This document shows, piece after piece, positions 30,841 through 39,692 of a stretch of DNA of 64,000 nt. The first letter of the stretch is position 1. The number at the start of each line of letters is the position of its first letter. Under the pieces are notes generated by a model, which did no database searches, was not told the DNA's origin, and was given only the letters and a program-made list of their open reading frames with translations. Source of the DNA: Microbacterium sp. W4I4 (GTDB lineage: Bacteria; Actinomycetota; Actinomycetes; Actinomycetales; Microbacteriaceae); contig NZ_JAUSXT010000001.1 of assembly GCF_030816235.1 (NCBI RefSeq), forward strand, positions 3,658,001 to 3,722,000, given 5' to 3'. Made by a program: the position numbers and the translations under genes.

Positions 30841-31908
30841 GTGACCGATACCCCCCTCCGCCGACCCGGTGTGCCAGAGCTCCATCGTCCCTACGCCGCC
30901 GCATCCGACCGCTACGAGCGCTTCGAGTACCGCCAGGTCGGCTCGTCCGGCCTCTACCTGCCGCCGATCTCCCTCGGCCTGTGGTGGAACTTCGGCGACA
31001 ACATCCCGATGGACAACCAGCGCGCCCTGCTGCGTCACGCGTTCGACAACGGCATCACGCACTTCGACCTGGCCAACAACTACGGCCCGCCGTACGGCTC
31101 CGCCGAGAAGAACTTCGGGCGGATCTTCGCGGAGGACTTCGCCCCGTACCGCGATGAGCTGATCATCTCCTCGAAGGCCGGCTACGACATGTGGCCGGGC
31201 CCGTACGGAGACCTCGGCAGCCGCAAGTACATCCTGGCCAGCGCCGAGCAGTCGCTGACGCGCATGGGCCTGGACTACGTCGACATCTTCTACTCGCACC
31301 GCGTCGACCCCGTCACACCCATCGAGGAGACCATCGGGGCGCTGGACACCCTGGTGCGCCAGGGCAAGGCGCTCTACGTGGGCATCTCCTCGTACAGTGC
31401 CGAGCGCACCGCGACGGCCGTGGCCGTCGCGCGCGACCTGGGGACGCCGTTGGTCATCCACCAGCCCTCCTACTCGATCCTGAACCGCTGGGTCGAGGAC
31501 GGCCTCACCGACACCCTGCGCAGCGAGGGCATCGGCGCGATCGCCTTCACACCGCTCGCCCAGGGCCTGCTGACCGACAAGTACCTCGCCGACGGCACAG
31601 CCGACCGTGCGCAGAAGCGTCGGTCGCTGTCGGATCGCCCGCTCTCGGAGGAGGGGCTCGCGGTGCTGCGCGGTCTCAACGAGATCGCGGCCGAAAGAGG
31701 CCAGAGCCTCGCGCAGATGGCCCTGCAGTGGACGCTGCGGGACCCCGTGGTGGTCTCCGCTCTGATCGGCGCCTCGCGCCCCGCTCAACTCGACGAGAAC
31801 ATCGCGGCGGTGAACGGCCCGGAGTTCTCCGACGAGGAGCTCACCGCGATCGACTCGCTCTCCCATGGCGTCGACGTGAACCTCTGGTCGGTCTCGTCCG
31901 ACCTGTGA
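30841..31908 (+). CDS. aldo/keto reductase, L-glyceraldehyde-3-phosphate reductase (YghZ)-like
   Basis: NADPH-dependent reductase of 355 residues, the AKR14/YghZ length. HFDLANNYGPPYGSAEKNFG carries the catalytic Asp/Tyr region near residue 75, ISSKAGYDMWPGPYGD the catalytic Lys near 105, and YVDIFYSHRVDPVTPIEET the His near 150. AQGLLTDKYL and the LIGASRPAQLDENIAA cofactor loop complete the family pattern. It is inserted between rsmA and ispE and has its own -10 box. Confidence 0.92.
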   Translation: MTDTPLRRPGVPELHRPYAAASDRYERFEYRQVGSSGLYLPPISLGLWWNFGDNIPMDNQRALLRHAFDNGITHFDLANNYGPPYGSAEKNFGRIFAEDFAPYRDELIISSKAGYDMWPGPYGDLGSRKYILASAEQSLTRMGLDYVDIFYSHRVDPVTPIEETIGALDTLVRQGKALYVGISSYSAERTATAVAVARDLGTPLVIHQPSYSILNRWVEDGLTDTLRSEGIGAIAFTPLAQGLLTDKYLADGTADRAQKRRSLSDRPLSEEGLAVLRGLNEIAAERGQSLAQMALQWTLRDPVVVSALIGASRPAQLDENIAAVNGPEFSDEELTAIDSLSHGVDVNLWSVSSDL

Positions 31909-31918
31909 GCGAGTCGAC

Positions 31919-32845
31919 GTGAGCATGGCACGACGCGCGGACGCCGTTCACGTGCGCGCGCCGGGCAAGATCAACGTCTACCTGGGCGTGGGCCCTCGCC
32001 GTGATGACGGCTACCACGCGCTGGCGACGGTCTTCCAGGCGGTGTCCCTGTACGAGGATGTCCACGCGTCGCCTTCGGACGGGTTCTCGCTGGAGGTCTC
32101 CGGCAGCGTGGACGTCTCCGGGGTGCCGCTCGATGATCGGAACCTGGCGCTGCGCGCGGCCAAGCTGCTCGCGCAGCACGCCGGCGTGACCGAGGGCGTG
32201 CATCTCGACATCCGCAAGGGAGTGCCGGTCGCGGGCGGCATGGGCGGAGGCTCCGCGGACGCCGCGGCCGCGCTCGTCGCATGCGATGCGCTCTGGGGCA
32301 CGGACCTCGGCCCGCGCGGACTGCACGACCTCGCCGCGCGCCTCGGCGCTGACGTCCCGTTCGCCCTGCACGGCGGCACCGCCGTCGGCACCGGGCGCGG
32401 CGACGAGCTGACGCCCGCCCTGGCGCGCGGGCGCTTCGACTGGGTGCTCGTGCTCAGCGAGCAGGGGCTGTCGACACCGGAGGTCTACGGGCGTCTCGAC
32501 GAGCTGCGCGACGACGCGCTCGCGGATGATGCCACGAGCCTGCTGGAGGTGCCGGTGGCTCTGCTGCAGGCGCTGCGCGCCGGCGACGCCCAGGAACTCG
32601 CTCCGGTGATGCTGAACGATCTGGAGGCGGCCGCGGTTCTCGATCGTCCCGATCTGGAGCATGCGCTCGCGGACGGCGTGCGGATGGGGGCGCTCACCGG
32701 CATCGTGTCGGGCTCCGGTCCGACGATCGCCTTCCTCTGCGCCGGGCCCGAGGCCGCGCGCACCGTGCAGGCTGAGCTGCAGGCCACGGGACACGAGGCG
32801 CTGCACGTGCACGGCCCGGTGCCGGGCGCGCAGCTCCTCGTCTAG
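31919..32845 (+). CDS. ispE: 4-diphosphocytidyl-2-C-methyl-D-erythritol kinase
   Basis: GHMP kinase of the MEP isoprenoid pathway, 308 residues. APGKINVYLGVGPRRDDGYH at the N-terminus, the ATP loop PVAGGMGGGSADAAAAL near 103-120 and the C-terminal GSGPTIAFL motif near 275 are diagnostic. The GTG at 31919 is taken as start, with ATG at 31925 as a close alternative. It begins 10 nt after the aldo/keto reductase stop and is probably co-transcribed. Confidence 0.93.
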   Translation: MSMARRADAVHVRAPGKINVYLGVGPRRDDGYHALATVFQAVSLYEDVHASPSDGFSLEVSGSVDVSGVPLDDRNLALRAAKLLAQHAGVTEGVHLDIRKGVPVAGGMGGGSADAAAALVACDALWGTDLGPRGLHDLAARLGADVPFALHGGTAVGTGRGDELTPALARGRFDWVLVLSEQGLSTPEVYGRLDELRDDALADDATSLLEVPVALLQALRAGDAQELAPVMLNDLEAAAVLDRPDLEHALADGVRMGALTGIVSGSGPTIAFLCAGPEAARTVQAELQATGHEALHVHGPVPGAQLLV

Positions 32846-32921
32846 CATTCGGGAGCCTGCGGGCGGACGTGCTTCGCCGCCGTGCGATCGTCCAGGGGCC
32901 TGGGACTAGCCTGGAGATGAC

Positions 32922-34706
32922 ATGGCACATCTTCTCGGGGCCGAAGGGCTCCACCTCGAATTTCCCACCCGCATCGTCTTCGACTCGGTCACCCTCGGCA
33001 TCGAGGAGGGGGACCGGATCGGCATCGTCGGCCGCAACGGCGACGGCAAGTCGAGCCTGCTCGGGATGCTGGCCGGGCGACGCGCGCCGGACGGCGGGCG
33101 GGTCACGGTGCGCGGCGGCACGACGATCGGCGTGCTGGACCAGGCCGACACCCTCGACGACTCCCTGACCGTCGGCGCGGCCGTGGTCGGGGACACCCCC
33201 GAGCACGAATGGGCGGGGGATGCCAAGGTGCGCGACGTGATCTCGGGCCTGGTCGCGGATCTCGACTGGAACGCCTCCGTGACCGACCTCAGCGGCGGGC
33301 AGCGGCGCCGCGTCGCGCTCGCCGCGCTCCTCACCGGCGACTGGGACGTCATCGCCCTCGACGAGCCGACCAACCATCTCGACGTCGAGGCGATCACCTG
33401 GCTGGCCGGGCACCTGAAGACGCGCTGGGCGCGCAACTCCGGTGCGCTGCTCGTCGTCACGCACGACCGCTGGTTCCTCGACGAGATCTGCACCGCCACC
33501 TGGGAGGTGCACGACAGGATCGTCGAGCCCTTCGAAGGCGGCTACGCGGCATACATCCTGCAGCGCGTCGAGCGTGACCGGATGTCCGCTGCGACCGAGG
33601 CGAAGCGGCAGAACCTGGCCCGCAAGGAGCTCGCCTGGCTGCGCCGCGGAGCCCCTGCGCGCACGGCGAAGCCGAAGTTCCGAATCGACGCCGCGAACGC
33701 CCTCATCGCCGACGTCCCCGAGATCCGCGACAGCATCTCGCTGCAGTCGCTGGCCACCTCCCGGCTCGGCAAGGACGTGGTGGACCTGCTCGACGCGGGC
33801 GTCGCCTACGACGGCGTCGAGGTGCTGAAGGACGTCGAGTGGCGCATCGCGCCGGGGGAGCGCACCGGCATCCTCGGGGTCAACGGCGCAGGCAAGTCCA
33901 CTCTGCTGGGGCTGGTCGCCGGCACGGTGCAGCCCACCAGCGGTCGCGTCAAGCGCGGCACGACCGTGCAGGTGCGCACGCTCACCCAGCAGATCGACGA
34001 GCTCGAGAAGCACTGGAACGATCCGGTGCGCGTCGTCATCGAGGGCCTGCGCACCTCGTACACCTTCGGTGCCGGCTCCAAGGCGCAGGACCTCACTCCC
34101 GGGCAGCTCCTGGAGCGTCTCGGATTCGACTCCGCGCAGCTGTCCACCCGCGTGAAGGAGCTCTCCGGAGGCCAGCAGCGCAGGCTGCAGCTTCTGCTCG
34201 TGCTGCTGGATCAGCCCAACGTGCTGATCCTCGACGAACCCACCAACGACATGGACACCGACATGCTCGCCGCGATCGAGGACCTGCTGGACTCCTGGCC
34301 GGGCACCCTGCTGATCGTCAGCCACGACCGGTACTTCATCGAGCGCGTCACAGACCAGCAGTACGCCGTCATGGACGGCCGCCTGCGCCACCTGCCCGGA
34401 GGCGTGGACGAGTACCTGCGCCTGCGCGCGGCCGCGCCGTCGGGCCCGGCGATCCGCCGATCGGCGACACAGACGGCATCCGCACTCTCCGGCGCTGACC
34501 TGCGCGCCGCACAGAAGGAGATCTCCGCCCTGGAGCGGAAGATCCAGAAGCTCACCCAGCAGATCAACAGGGCCAAGCACGCGCTGGCCGAGCACGACCA
34601 GGCGGACTATGCCGGACTGGGCGAGAAGATGAAGAGCATCCAGACGCAGCAGGACGAGGTCGCTGAGCTCGAGCTGCAGTGGCTCGAGCTCAGCGAGAAG
34701 GTCTGA
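32922..34706 (+). CDS. ABC-F family ATPase (ribosome-associated)
   Basis: Soluble protein of 594 residues with two ABC domains and no membrane segment. Walker A is GRNGDGKS near 38 and GVNGAGKS near 325. Signatures DLSGGQRRR and ELSGGQQRR and Walker B segments LDEPTNHLD and LDEPTNDMD are all present. The inter-domain linker lies around residues 215-290. A charged coiled-coil tail (from about 525) resembles Uup/TaeA-type ABC-F proteins. ABC-F proteins act on the ribosomal E site as translation factors or antibiotic protection factors; which applies here cannot be decided. TAGCCT at 32907-32912 leaves only a 2-3 nt leader. Confidence 0.9.
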   Translation: MAHLLGAEGLHLEFPTRIVFDSVTLGIEEGDRIGIVGRNGDGKSSLLGMLAGRRAPDGGRVTVRGGTTIGVLDQADTLDDSLTVGAAVVGDTPEHEWAGDAKVRDVISGLVADLDWNASVTDLSGGQRRRVALAALLTGDWDVIALDEPTNHLDVEAITWLAGHLKTRWARNSGALLVVTHDRWFLDEICTATWEVHDRIVEPFEGGYAAYILQRVERDRMSAATEAKRQNLARKELAWLRRGAPARTAKPKFRIDAANALIADVPEIRDSISLQSLATSRLGKDVVDLLDAGVAYDGVEVLKDVEWRIAPGERTGILGVNGAGKSTLLGLVAGTVQPTSGRVKRGTTVQVRTLTQQIDELEKHWNDPVRVVIEGLRTSYTFGAGSKAQDLTPGQLLERLGFDSAQLSTRVKELSGGQQRRLQLLLVLLDQPNVLILDEPTNDMDTDMLAAIEDLLDSWPGTLLIVSHDRYFIERVTDQQYAVMDGRLRHLPGGVDEYLRLRAAAPSGPAIRRSATQTASALSGADLRAAQKEISALERKIQKLTQQINRAKHALAEHDQADYAGLGEKMKSIQTQQDEVAELELQWLELSEKV

Positions 34707-34716
34707 CGCGGTCGCT

Positions 34717-35293
34717 CTCCGTTCAGGTGAGTGCGAAGGTACGGGTGGTCGGGTTGCCGGCTGCGTCGGTGATGACGAGTTCGTTGGCGCCGCGGACGGC
34801 GCCGAGCACTCCTGGCTTGAGGGTGGGCAGTTCGAGGTGCGTGCCCGGGATGATGTCGATGTCGTGGCCGTTGAGGGTCACTGTGGTGATGTCATGGGCA
34901 TCGTCGAGCAGGAACGTCACCTTGGTGTAGCCGTCGTCCTTCTTGACGGTGCTGCGAGGATGGTCGTCCGTGGTGACCGTGGGTGCGGTGGCATCGATCG
35001 TGACGTCGAACGTTTCCGGTCGGGGAGGTGTTCCCCGCGGTGTCCTGTGCGCGGTACCGGATCGTGTAGTCGCCGTCGGGCACGGTCACGGTGGCCGTGT
35101 GGCTGCCCGAGGTCACACCATGCAGGGCGGTCTGGGTGGTCTCGACCAGTTCATCCCCTGCGTACACGTCCGCGGTGATGCTCGCGAGCCCGACCGCATC
35201 GCTCGCCGTCACCTCGATCGTCACCTCCCGCATCGGACCGGCCGCGCTCGGCGACACGAGCGACGTCTCCGGCGCGGTCTGATCCGGCGGGAC
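34717..35293. repeat. duplicated Ig-like tail module, copy A (in the GH43 gene)
   Basis: About 575 nt closely similar along its whole length to copy B at 39118-39692. The similarity includes the last five bases beyond the stop codon (TCCGT). Both encode the 3' end of a secreted enzyme on the minus strand. Copy A has one extra base at 35013-35015. Confidence 0.8.
34723..35012 (-). pseudogene. detached C-terminal tail of the GH43 gene after a frameshift
   Basis: From the extra base at 35013-35015 to the TGA at 34723, the minus strand in the shifted frame encodes about 96 residues (FDVTIDATAPTVTTDDH onward, ending TRTFALT). They align end to end with the tail of the neighbouring esterase, which ends TRTFELT. 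Deleting one A from the AAA run restores a 1461-residue protein. Without such correction this domain is not made as part of the enzyme. Confidence 0.8.
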
Positions 35294-38200
35294 GAACCCG
35301 ACGATCTTGTCGCCCAGCGGGATCGGGTTCACGCTCATCGTGTACTGGGTGGTCAACGGGGCGGGGTGGCCCGACCCGTCGCCGATCGTCAGACCGTCCG
35401 CACCGGCTGAGTACGGCTCCATGAAGGCGTGCCGTGCGACCTGTGTGCTGGTGCTGGGACGGGCCTGGTACATGAACCAGCGCGTTCCGTCGTGGTCGGT
35501 GAACGTCGGTCCCGTGCCCGTGCCGTTGACCTCGCTGTTCTGACTGAGCACGGGCGTCGGGTGCTTCACCCAGTTGGCGGCGTCCATCGGGTCGCCGCCG
35601 GTGTAGCGCAGGTAGCCGATGGCGTAGTACGCCGTCCAGTATCCGCTTCCCGAGTAGGCCATGAAGACCTCGCCGTCATCGCCGTAGACGGCGGTCGCGC
35701 CCTCCACGACCTTCGGCCACCAGCTGTTGGGGTCCGTGCTCGACTGCGCGTAGCCCTGCATCTCCCAGTCGTACTCCGGGATCGTGATGACGCTGGGGGC
35801 GCCGGAGAGCGTCCACGGGTTGACCATGTGGCTGAGGTTGAGCTTCTGGTGGAACCGGGACGTACCGCGTCCTTCCTCCGTGACGAAGGAGACGTAGGTC
35901 TTTCCGGCCACCCGGAAGATCGACGTGCCCGCGACGAACTCGGTCGTGTTGAAGCTCGCGTCGTCGGCGTTGGTCAGACGGATCGGCTCGTTCACCTCAC
36001 CGGTGACGGGGTGTCCCCACCGGCCCAGGAGGTCGTCGCCGTCGAGTGCCTTCAGGACGTACTGACGCTGCCCTTCGGCTGCGCCGTCGTCCGGGTCGGT
36101 CGCGGACAGATAGAGATACCACCCCGCGTACTCCTCTCCGACATCTTCCGCCGTGAGGTGATGGATCTCGGGCGACCAGAGGTTGATCAGGTGATCGGGC
36201 TGGAAGATCGCCGAACCGATCGAGTGCGACAGATCCGAGGGGTTCGCCACCTTGTGCAGCGCCATCGTCGAGCCGGCGGAGGTCGCGAGGAAGTAGTACT
36301 GCCCGTCATGCGTGAACATGTACGGGTCGGCCGCTGTGGTGAGCGTGTTCGTGAACGTGACCTCACCAGTCGGAGCGGCGCTCAGATCCACGTCGGGGGA
36401 GACCTTGATCTCGCTCGTCATCGTCCCGCTGTAGCCGGATGCGCCGGCGACATCGGTCAGGTGCCCGAACTCGCCGCCGTTTAGCGTCACGTCGTACGTT
36501 CCCGCAAGCACCGTCGACCGGGACTTGGCGGGAGCGATCATGCCCCAGAAGTCGCCGCCATCGATCACGAGGTCGACGTCGTAGTCCGCCTCGTAGCTGC
36601 GCCCGTCCTCTTCGAAGACCGCGTACACGCCCTGCAGGAAGGTTCCGCCTCCGATGCCGGCGCTGATGGCGCCGGAAGCGGCGCCGCGGTGTCCCAGCAC
36701 GACCGGGCCGTGAAAGACGCCGCCGTCGATGGTCACGTCGGTATCCACGCCGGTCGTGACGGCGGCGCTGTCGTCCGTGCCCGCACGCAGCCCTTCCCAG
36801 GTGCCGGCATCCACGGCGACGTCGATCTTCGCCGCCGGCACCGCGTCGTTGCGCCCGCCCACGAGGCTGAGGTACGTCTTTCCGCGGCGCGAGAGCTCGG
36901 TGACCACGTCCTCTGTGATCGTCAGCGGGTGCCCCATGGCGTAGATCGAGCCGTGCATGGTCGGCGATCGCAGCGTCAGGTGGTCGATGACCGTCGCGCC
37001 GCCGAGTCGCAGCATGCCCTCGATCTGCAGTGCGGCTCCGGCGTCGCCGAAGTCGACGTCGCCGTCATCCGCGGTCAGCACGGCCTTCCCGGCGTGTGCG
37101 GCCACGTCGGCGTCTCCTGGGATCGTGTAGGACTCCATGAGCACCACGTGCCCGCCGCCCACGAGCGCGCTCACCGCGTCGCCGAGGTCGCCGATCGGCC
37201 GGTCCGGGCTGACGCCGTCACCGTTCCCGCCCGGTGCCAGATAGACGAACTGGTCGTTCCGCACCTCGGGGAAGCGGTCGGCGACCGCGTCGATCGTGCT
37301 CTCGGCGGCGCCGGGGAGCCGGATGAGCGAACGATGCGCACCGTCCGTCAGCGGCGGGATCGAGATCGCCCGGATCGTGGCCGCTCCGATCCGCATGTCG
37401 AGGTTCACCTGCGCCTCGGAGATCCGGACGTCGTTGACGGTGCCACCCAGCAGTCGCACGGCGAGCGCGTCCACGGCTCCGGACGACGAGTGCAGTGTTC
37501 CCACGGAACCGCCGGAGATCGTCGCGATCGCGCCGGCGATCGTCCCGTCCTGATCGGAGCCCGCCCAGACCTCCTGCACGGAGCCGCCCGTGACCGTGAC
37601 GTTCGTGGTCCCGGTGAAGGCGCCGCCGTGCTCGGTGACGCCGACGACCGCGGCGACTTCGCCGTCGGAGACGGTGATCCCCGACTCGCCGACACCGACC
37701 ACCTTCACCTTGCTGCCGTCGGCGAAGCTGATGCCCGAGCCGAGCACGACGTCGGCATCCCTCGCGCGCAGGTCGAGGGCGCCGGCGTTCGCGAGTCGGA
37801 CATCGGTGAAGGTGACGTCGCGCCCCAGTTCGAGGTCGGAGTCGGCCGCGAGCGCGATCGAGGCGGAGCCGTCGCCATCGAAGAGGACGCGGCCATTGCC
37901 CGCGGCGAGCGCGGTGGGGTCGATGTCCCACGTCAGGTCACCGGTGATCGAGATCGTGCCGCCGTCGGCATTCAACCGGCCGACCGCGGTGGCGAGGCTG
38001 GCGCAGGGTGCCGCTTGGGTGCAGGCCGTCCCGCTGCCGGTTTCGTCGACGTGGATGCGGGCGATGTTCGTCGCGACGTCGAAGAGACTCCGCAGCGTGG
38101 CCACCTGCGCAGCCGTGTAGTGCTGTCCGCCGTAGCGGACCGATCGGACCTGTGCGACCTCCTCGAGCTGGGTGTCCCGCTCGACGCTCACGGATCGATT

Positions 38201-39109
38201 GCTGACCGTGATCGCGTCGTAGTCCACGCCGGAGAGTGTGAGATCGACATCGTCGACCACGTTGTTGATGTCGACGGTGTTCACGTGTCCGCCGCTGAGC
38301 TCGACCTTCGCGCTGCCGGTGAGATAGCGCGTCGCATCACCGCCGGTGTGGAGCGGCCCGACCCGCCCTCCGGTCATCGAGATCACCGTGCTCCCCGAGT
38401 AGTGGTTCTCGATGGACCCGCCGAACAGCTCCTGCACGATCCCCCCGTTGATGGTGATGTGCGAGGTCCCGGTGTACGTCTGCGTGGCGTATCCCTTCGC
38501 CCTGCTGAAGCCGGCCACTTTGTAGAACGTCCCCGAGTCGATCGTGATGTGGGAGTCCGCATCGAGCACGTCGTCGGTCTCGGCGGGCGCATGGTAGCCA
38601 CCCGTGAGGATCACCTGTCGCTTGCCCGCGGTGGGTGTGCTCGTCATCACGACGCGCTGCCCGAAGGTGATCGGATTCCACGCGGCCTCGAAGACCGCCC
38701 ATTGGGAGTGGACCACGCCGAGGTCCGCGAAGGTGGTCGGTCCGGCGAGGCGGTACTCGATGAACGCCGTGTCACCGAACACCAGGCGACCGGGGAAGTC
38801 CGTCTCACCGTCCGTGCTGGTCACCAGGATGTCCCCGGTGTGCGCCGGCTCGGTGATCGACGTGTTGAGGGGGTAGTCGTCCATGAGGACGATGCGACCG
38901 CCGTCGCCGGCAATGCGGGTCAACGCCTGGCCCAGCGTGCGCAGGGGCGCGGTTCGTGTGCCGGCGCCCGCGTCATCGCCGGTCTCGGCGGCGACGTATA
39001 CGACGGCCCCGCCCGCAGCGTGCGCCGGTGCCGGAGCCGCCACCAGGGCGCTCAGCACCAGACCGAGAGCCGCTGCGAACGTCCATACGTGTGTCATCGA
39101 CAGTTTCAC
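34892..39109 (-). CDS. secreted beta-solenoid/GH43 glycoside hydrolase, 3'-frameshifted
   Basis: Secreted enzyme of 1405 residues as read. A signal peptide covers residues 1-31. Three beta-solenoid modules follow, starting near 37, 351 and 621, each with a VYVA/IHVD/VYLA strand and a GG-[IV] turn, then about ten strands of the type xIxGGxV. A GH43 five-bladed propeller spans about 920-1270: catalytic base Asp928 (ADPYMF), LWSPEIHH near 978 and general acid Glu1136 (VVEGATAVY). An Ig-like domain starts near 1276. After Gly1365 one extra base (35013-35015) shifts the frame, giving a 40-residue aberrant end. GTG is taken as start; it follows the esterase gene by 14 nt. The target is probably an arabinan- or xylan-like polysaccharide. 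Confidence 0.82.
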   Translation of the reverse strand: MKLSMTHVWTFAAALGLVLSALVAAPAPAHAAGGAVVYVAAETGDDAGAGTRTAPLRTLGQALTRIAGDGGRIVLMDDYPLNTSITEPAHTGDILVTSTDGETDFPGRLVFGDTAFIEYRLAGPTTFADLGVVHSQWAVFEAAWNPITFGQRVVMTSTPTAGKRQVILTGGYHAPAETDDVLDADSHITIDSGTFYKVAGFSRAKGYATQTYTGTSHITINGGIVQELFGGSIENHYSGSTVISMTGGRVGPLHTGGDATRYLTGSAKVELSGGHVNTVDINNVVDDVDLTLSGVDYDAITVSNRSVSVERDTQLEEVAQVRSVRYGGQHYTAAQVATLRSLFDVATNIARIHVDETGSGTACTQAAPCASLATAVGRLNADGGTISITGDLTWDIDPTALAAGNGRVLFDGDGSASIALAADSDLELGRDVTFTDVRLANAGALDLRARDADVVLGSGISFADGSKVKVVGVGESGITVSDGEVAAVVGVTEHGGAFTGTTNVTVTGGSVQEVWAGSDQDGTIAGAIATISGGSVGTLHSSSGAVDALAVRLLGGTVNDVRISEAQVNLDMRIGAATIRAISIPPLTDGAHRSLIRLPGAAESTIDAVADRFPEVRNDQFVYLAPGGNGDGVSPDRPIGDLGDAVSALVGGGHVVLMESYTIPGDADVAAHAGKAVLTADDGDVDFGDAGAALQIEGMLRLGGATVIDHLTLRSPTMHGSIYAMGHPLTITEDVVTELSRRGKTYLSLVGGRNDAVPAAKIDVAVDAGTWEGLRAGTDDSAAVTTGVDTDVTIDGGVFHGPVVLGHRGAASGAISAGIGGGTFLQGVYAVFEEDGRSYEADYDVDLVIDGGDFWGMIAPAKSRSTVLAGTYDVTLNGGEFGHLTDVAGASGYSGTMTSEIKVSPDVDLSAAPTGEVTFTNTLTTAADPYMFTHDGQYYFLATSAGSTMALHKVANPSDLSHSIGSAIFQPDHLINLWSPEIHHLTAEDVGEEYAGWYLYLSATDPDDGAAEGQRQYVLKALDGDDLLGRWGHPVTGEVNEPIRLTNADDASFNTTEFVAGTSIFRVAGKTYVSFVTEEGRGTSRFHQKLNLSHMVNPWTLSGAPSVITIPEYDWEMQGYAQSSTDPNSWWPKVVEGATAVYGDDGEVFMAYSGSGYWTAYYAIGYLRYTGGDPMDAANWVKHPTPVLSQNSEVNGTGTGPTFTDHDGTRWFMYQARPSTSTQVARHAFMEPYSAGADGLTIGDGSGHPAPLTTQYTMSVNPIPLGDKIVGFVPPDQTAPETSLVSPSAAGPMREVTIEVTASDAVGLASITADVYAGDELVETTQTALHGVTSGSHTATVTVPDGDYTIRYRAQDTAGNTSPTGNVRRHDRCHRTHGHHGRPSSQHRQEGRRLHQGDVPARRCP

Positions 39110-39117
39110 GGGTTCGG

Positions 39118-39692
39118 TTCCGTTCAGGTGAGTTCGAAGGTGCGGGTGGCCTGGTTGCCGGCCGTGTCGGTGACGGTGAGTTCGTTGGTGCCGCGGATGG
39201 CGCCGAGGGTTCCCGGTTTGATGGTGGGCAGTTCGAGGTGTGTGGCCGGTGTCACCTCGATGGTGTGGCCGTTGAGGGTCACGGTGGTGATCTCGTGGGT
39301 GTCGTCGAGTACGAAGCTCACCTTGGTGTAGCCGCCGTTCTTCTCGATGGTGTTGCGGGGATGGTCGTCCGTGGTCACGGTGGGCGCGGTGGTGTCGACG
39401 GTGATGTCGAATGTGCCGGTGTCGGAGATGTTCCCTGTGGTGTCCTGTGCGTTGTAGCGGATCGTGTAGTCGCCGTCGGGCACGGTGACGGTGGCGGTGT
39501 GGGTTCCTGCGGTGACGCCGCCCATGGTGGTCTTGGTGGTCTTGACGAGTTGATCGCCGTCGTAGAGGTCTGCGGTGATGCTGGTCAGTCCGATCGCGTC
39601 CCTTGCTGTCACCTCGATAACGACCTCGCGCACCGGGCCCGCGGCCGTCGGCGACACCAGAGACACCACCGGCGCAGTCTCATCGGCCGGAG
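39118..39692. repeat. duplicated Ig-like tail module, copy B (in the esterase gene)
   Basis: Partner of the 34717-35293 copy. This copy keeps an intact reading frame to TRTFELT. Confidence 0.8.

Noticed and set aside
35005..35020. Programmed ribosomal frameshifting in the GH43 gene
   Set aside because: The sequence GGAAACG does not provide a good slippery heptamer and no stimulatory structure was evident. A simple one-base insertion, confirmed by the intact paralogous tail, is the better explanation.
36689..39331. An open frame of 880 codons on the plus strand opposite the GH43 gene
   Set aside because: Its composition is dominated by Arg, His, Asp, Val and Gly, with no signal peptide or recognisable domain. 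The opposite strand has a signal peptide, solenoid repeats and catalytic GH43 motifs. Antisense open frames are expected at this GC content.
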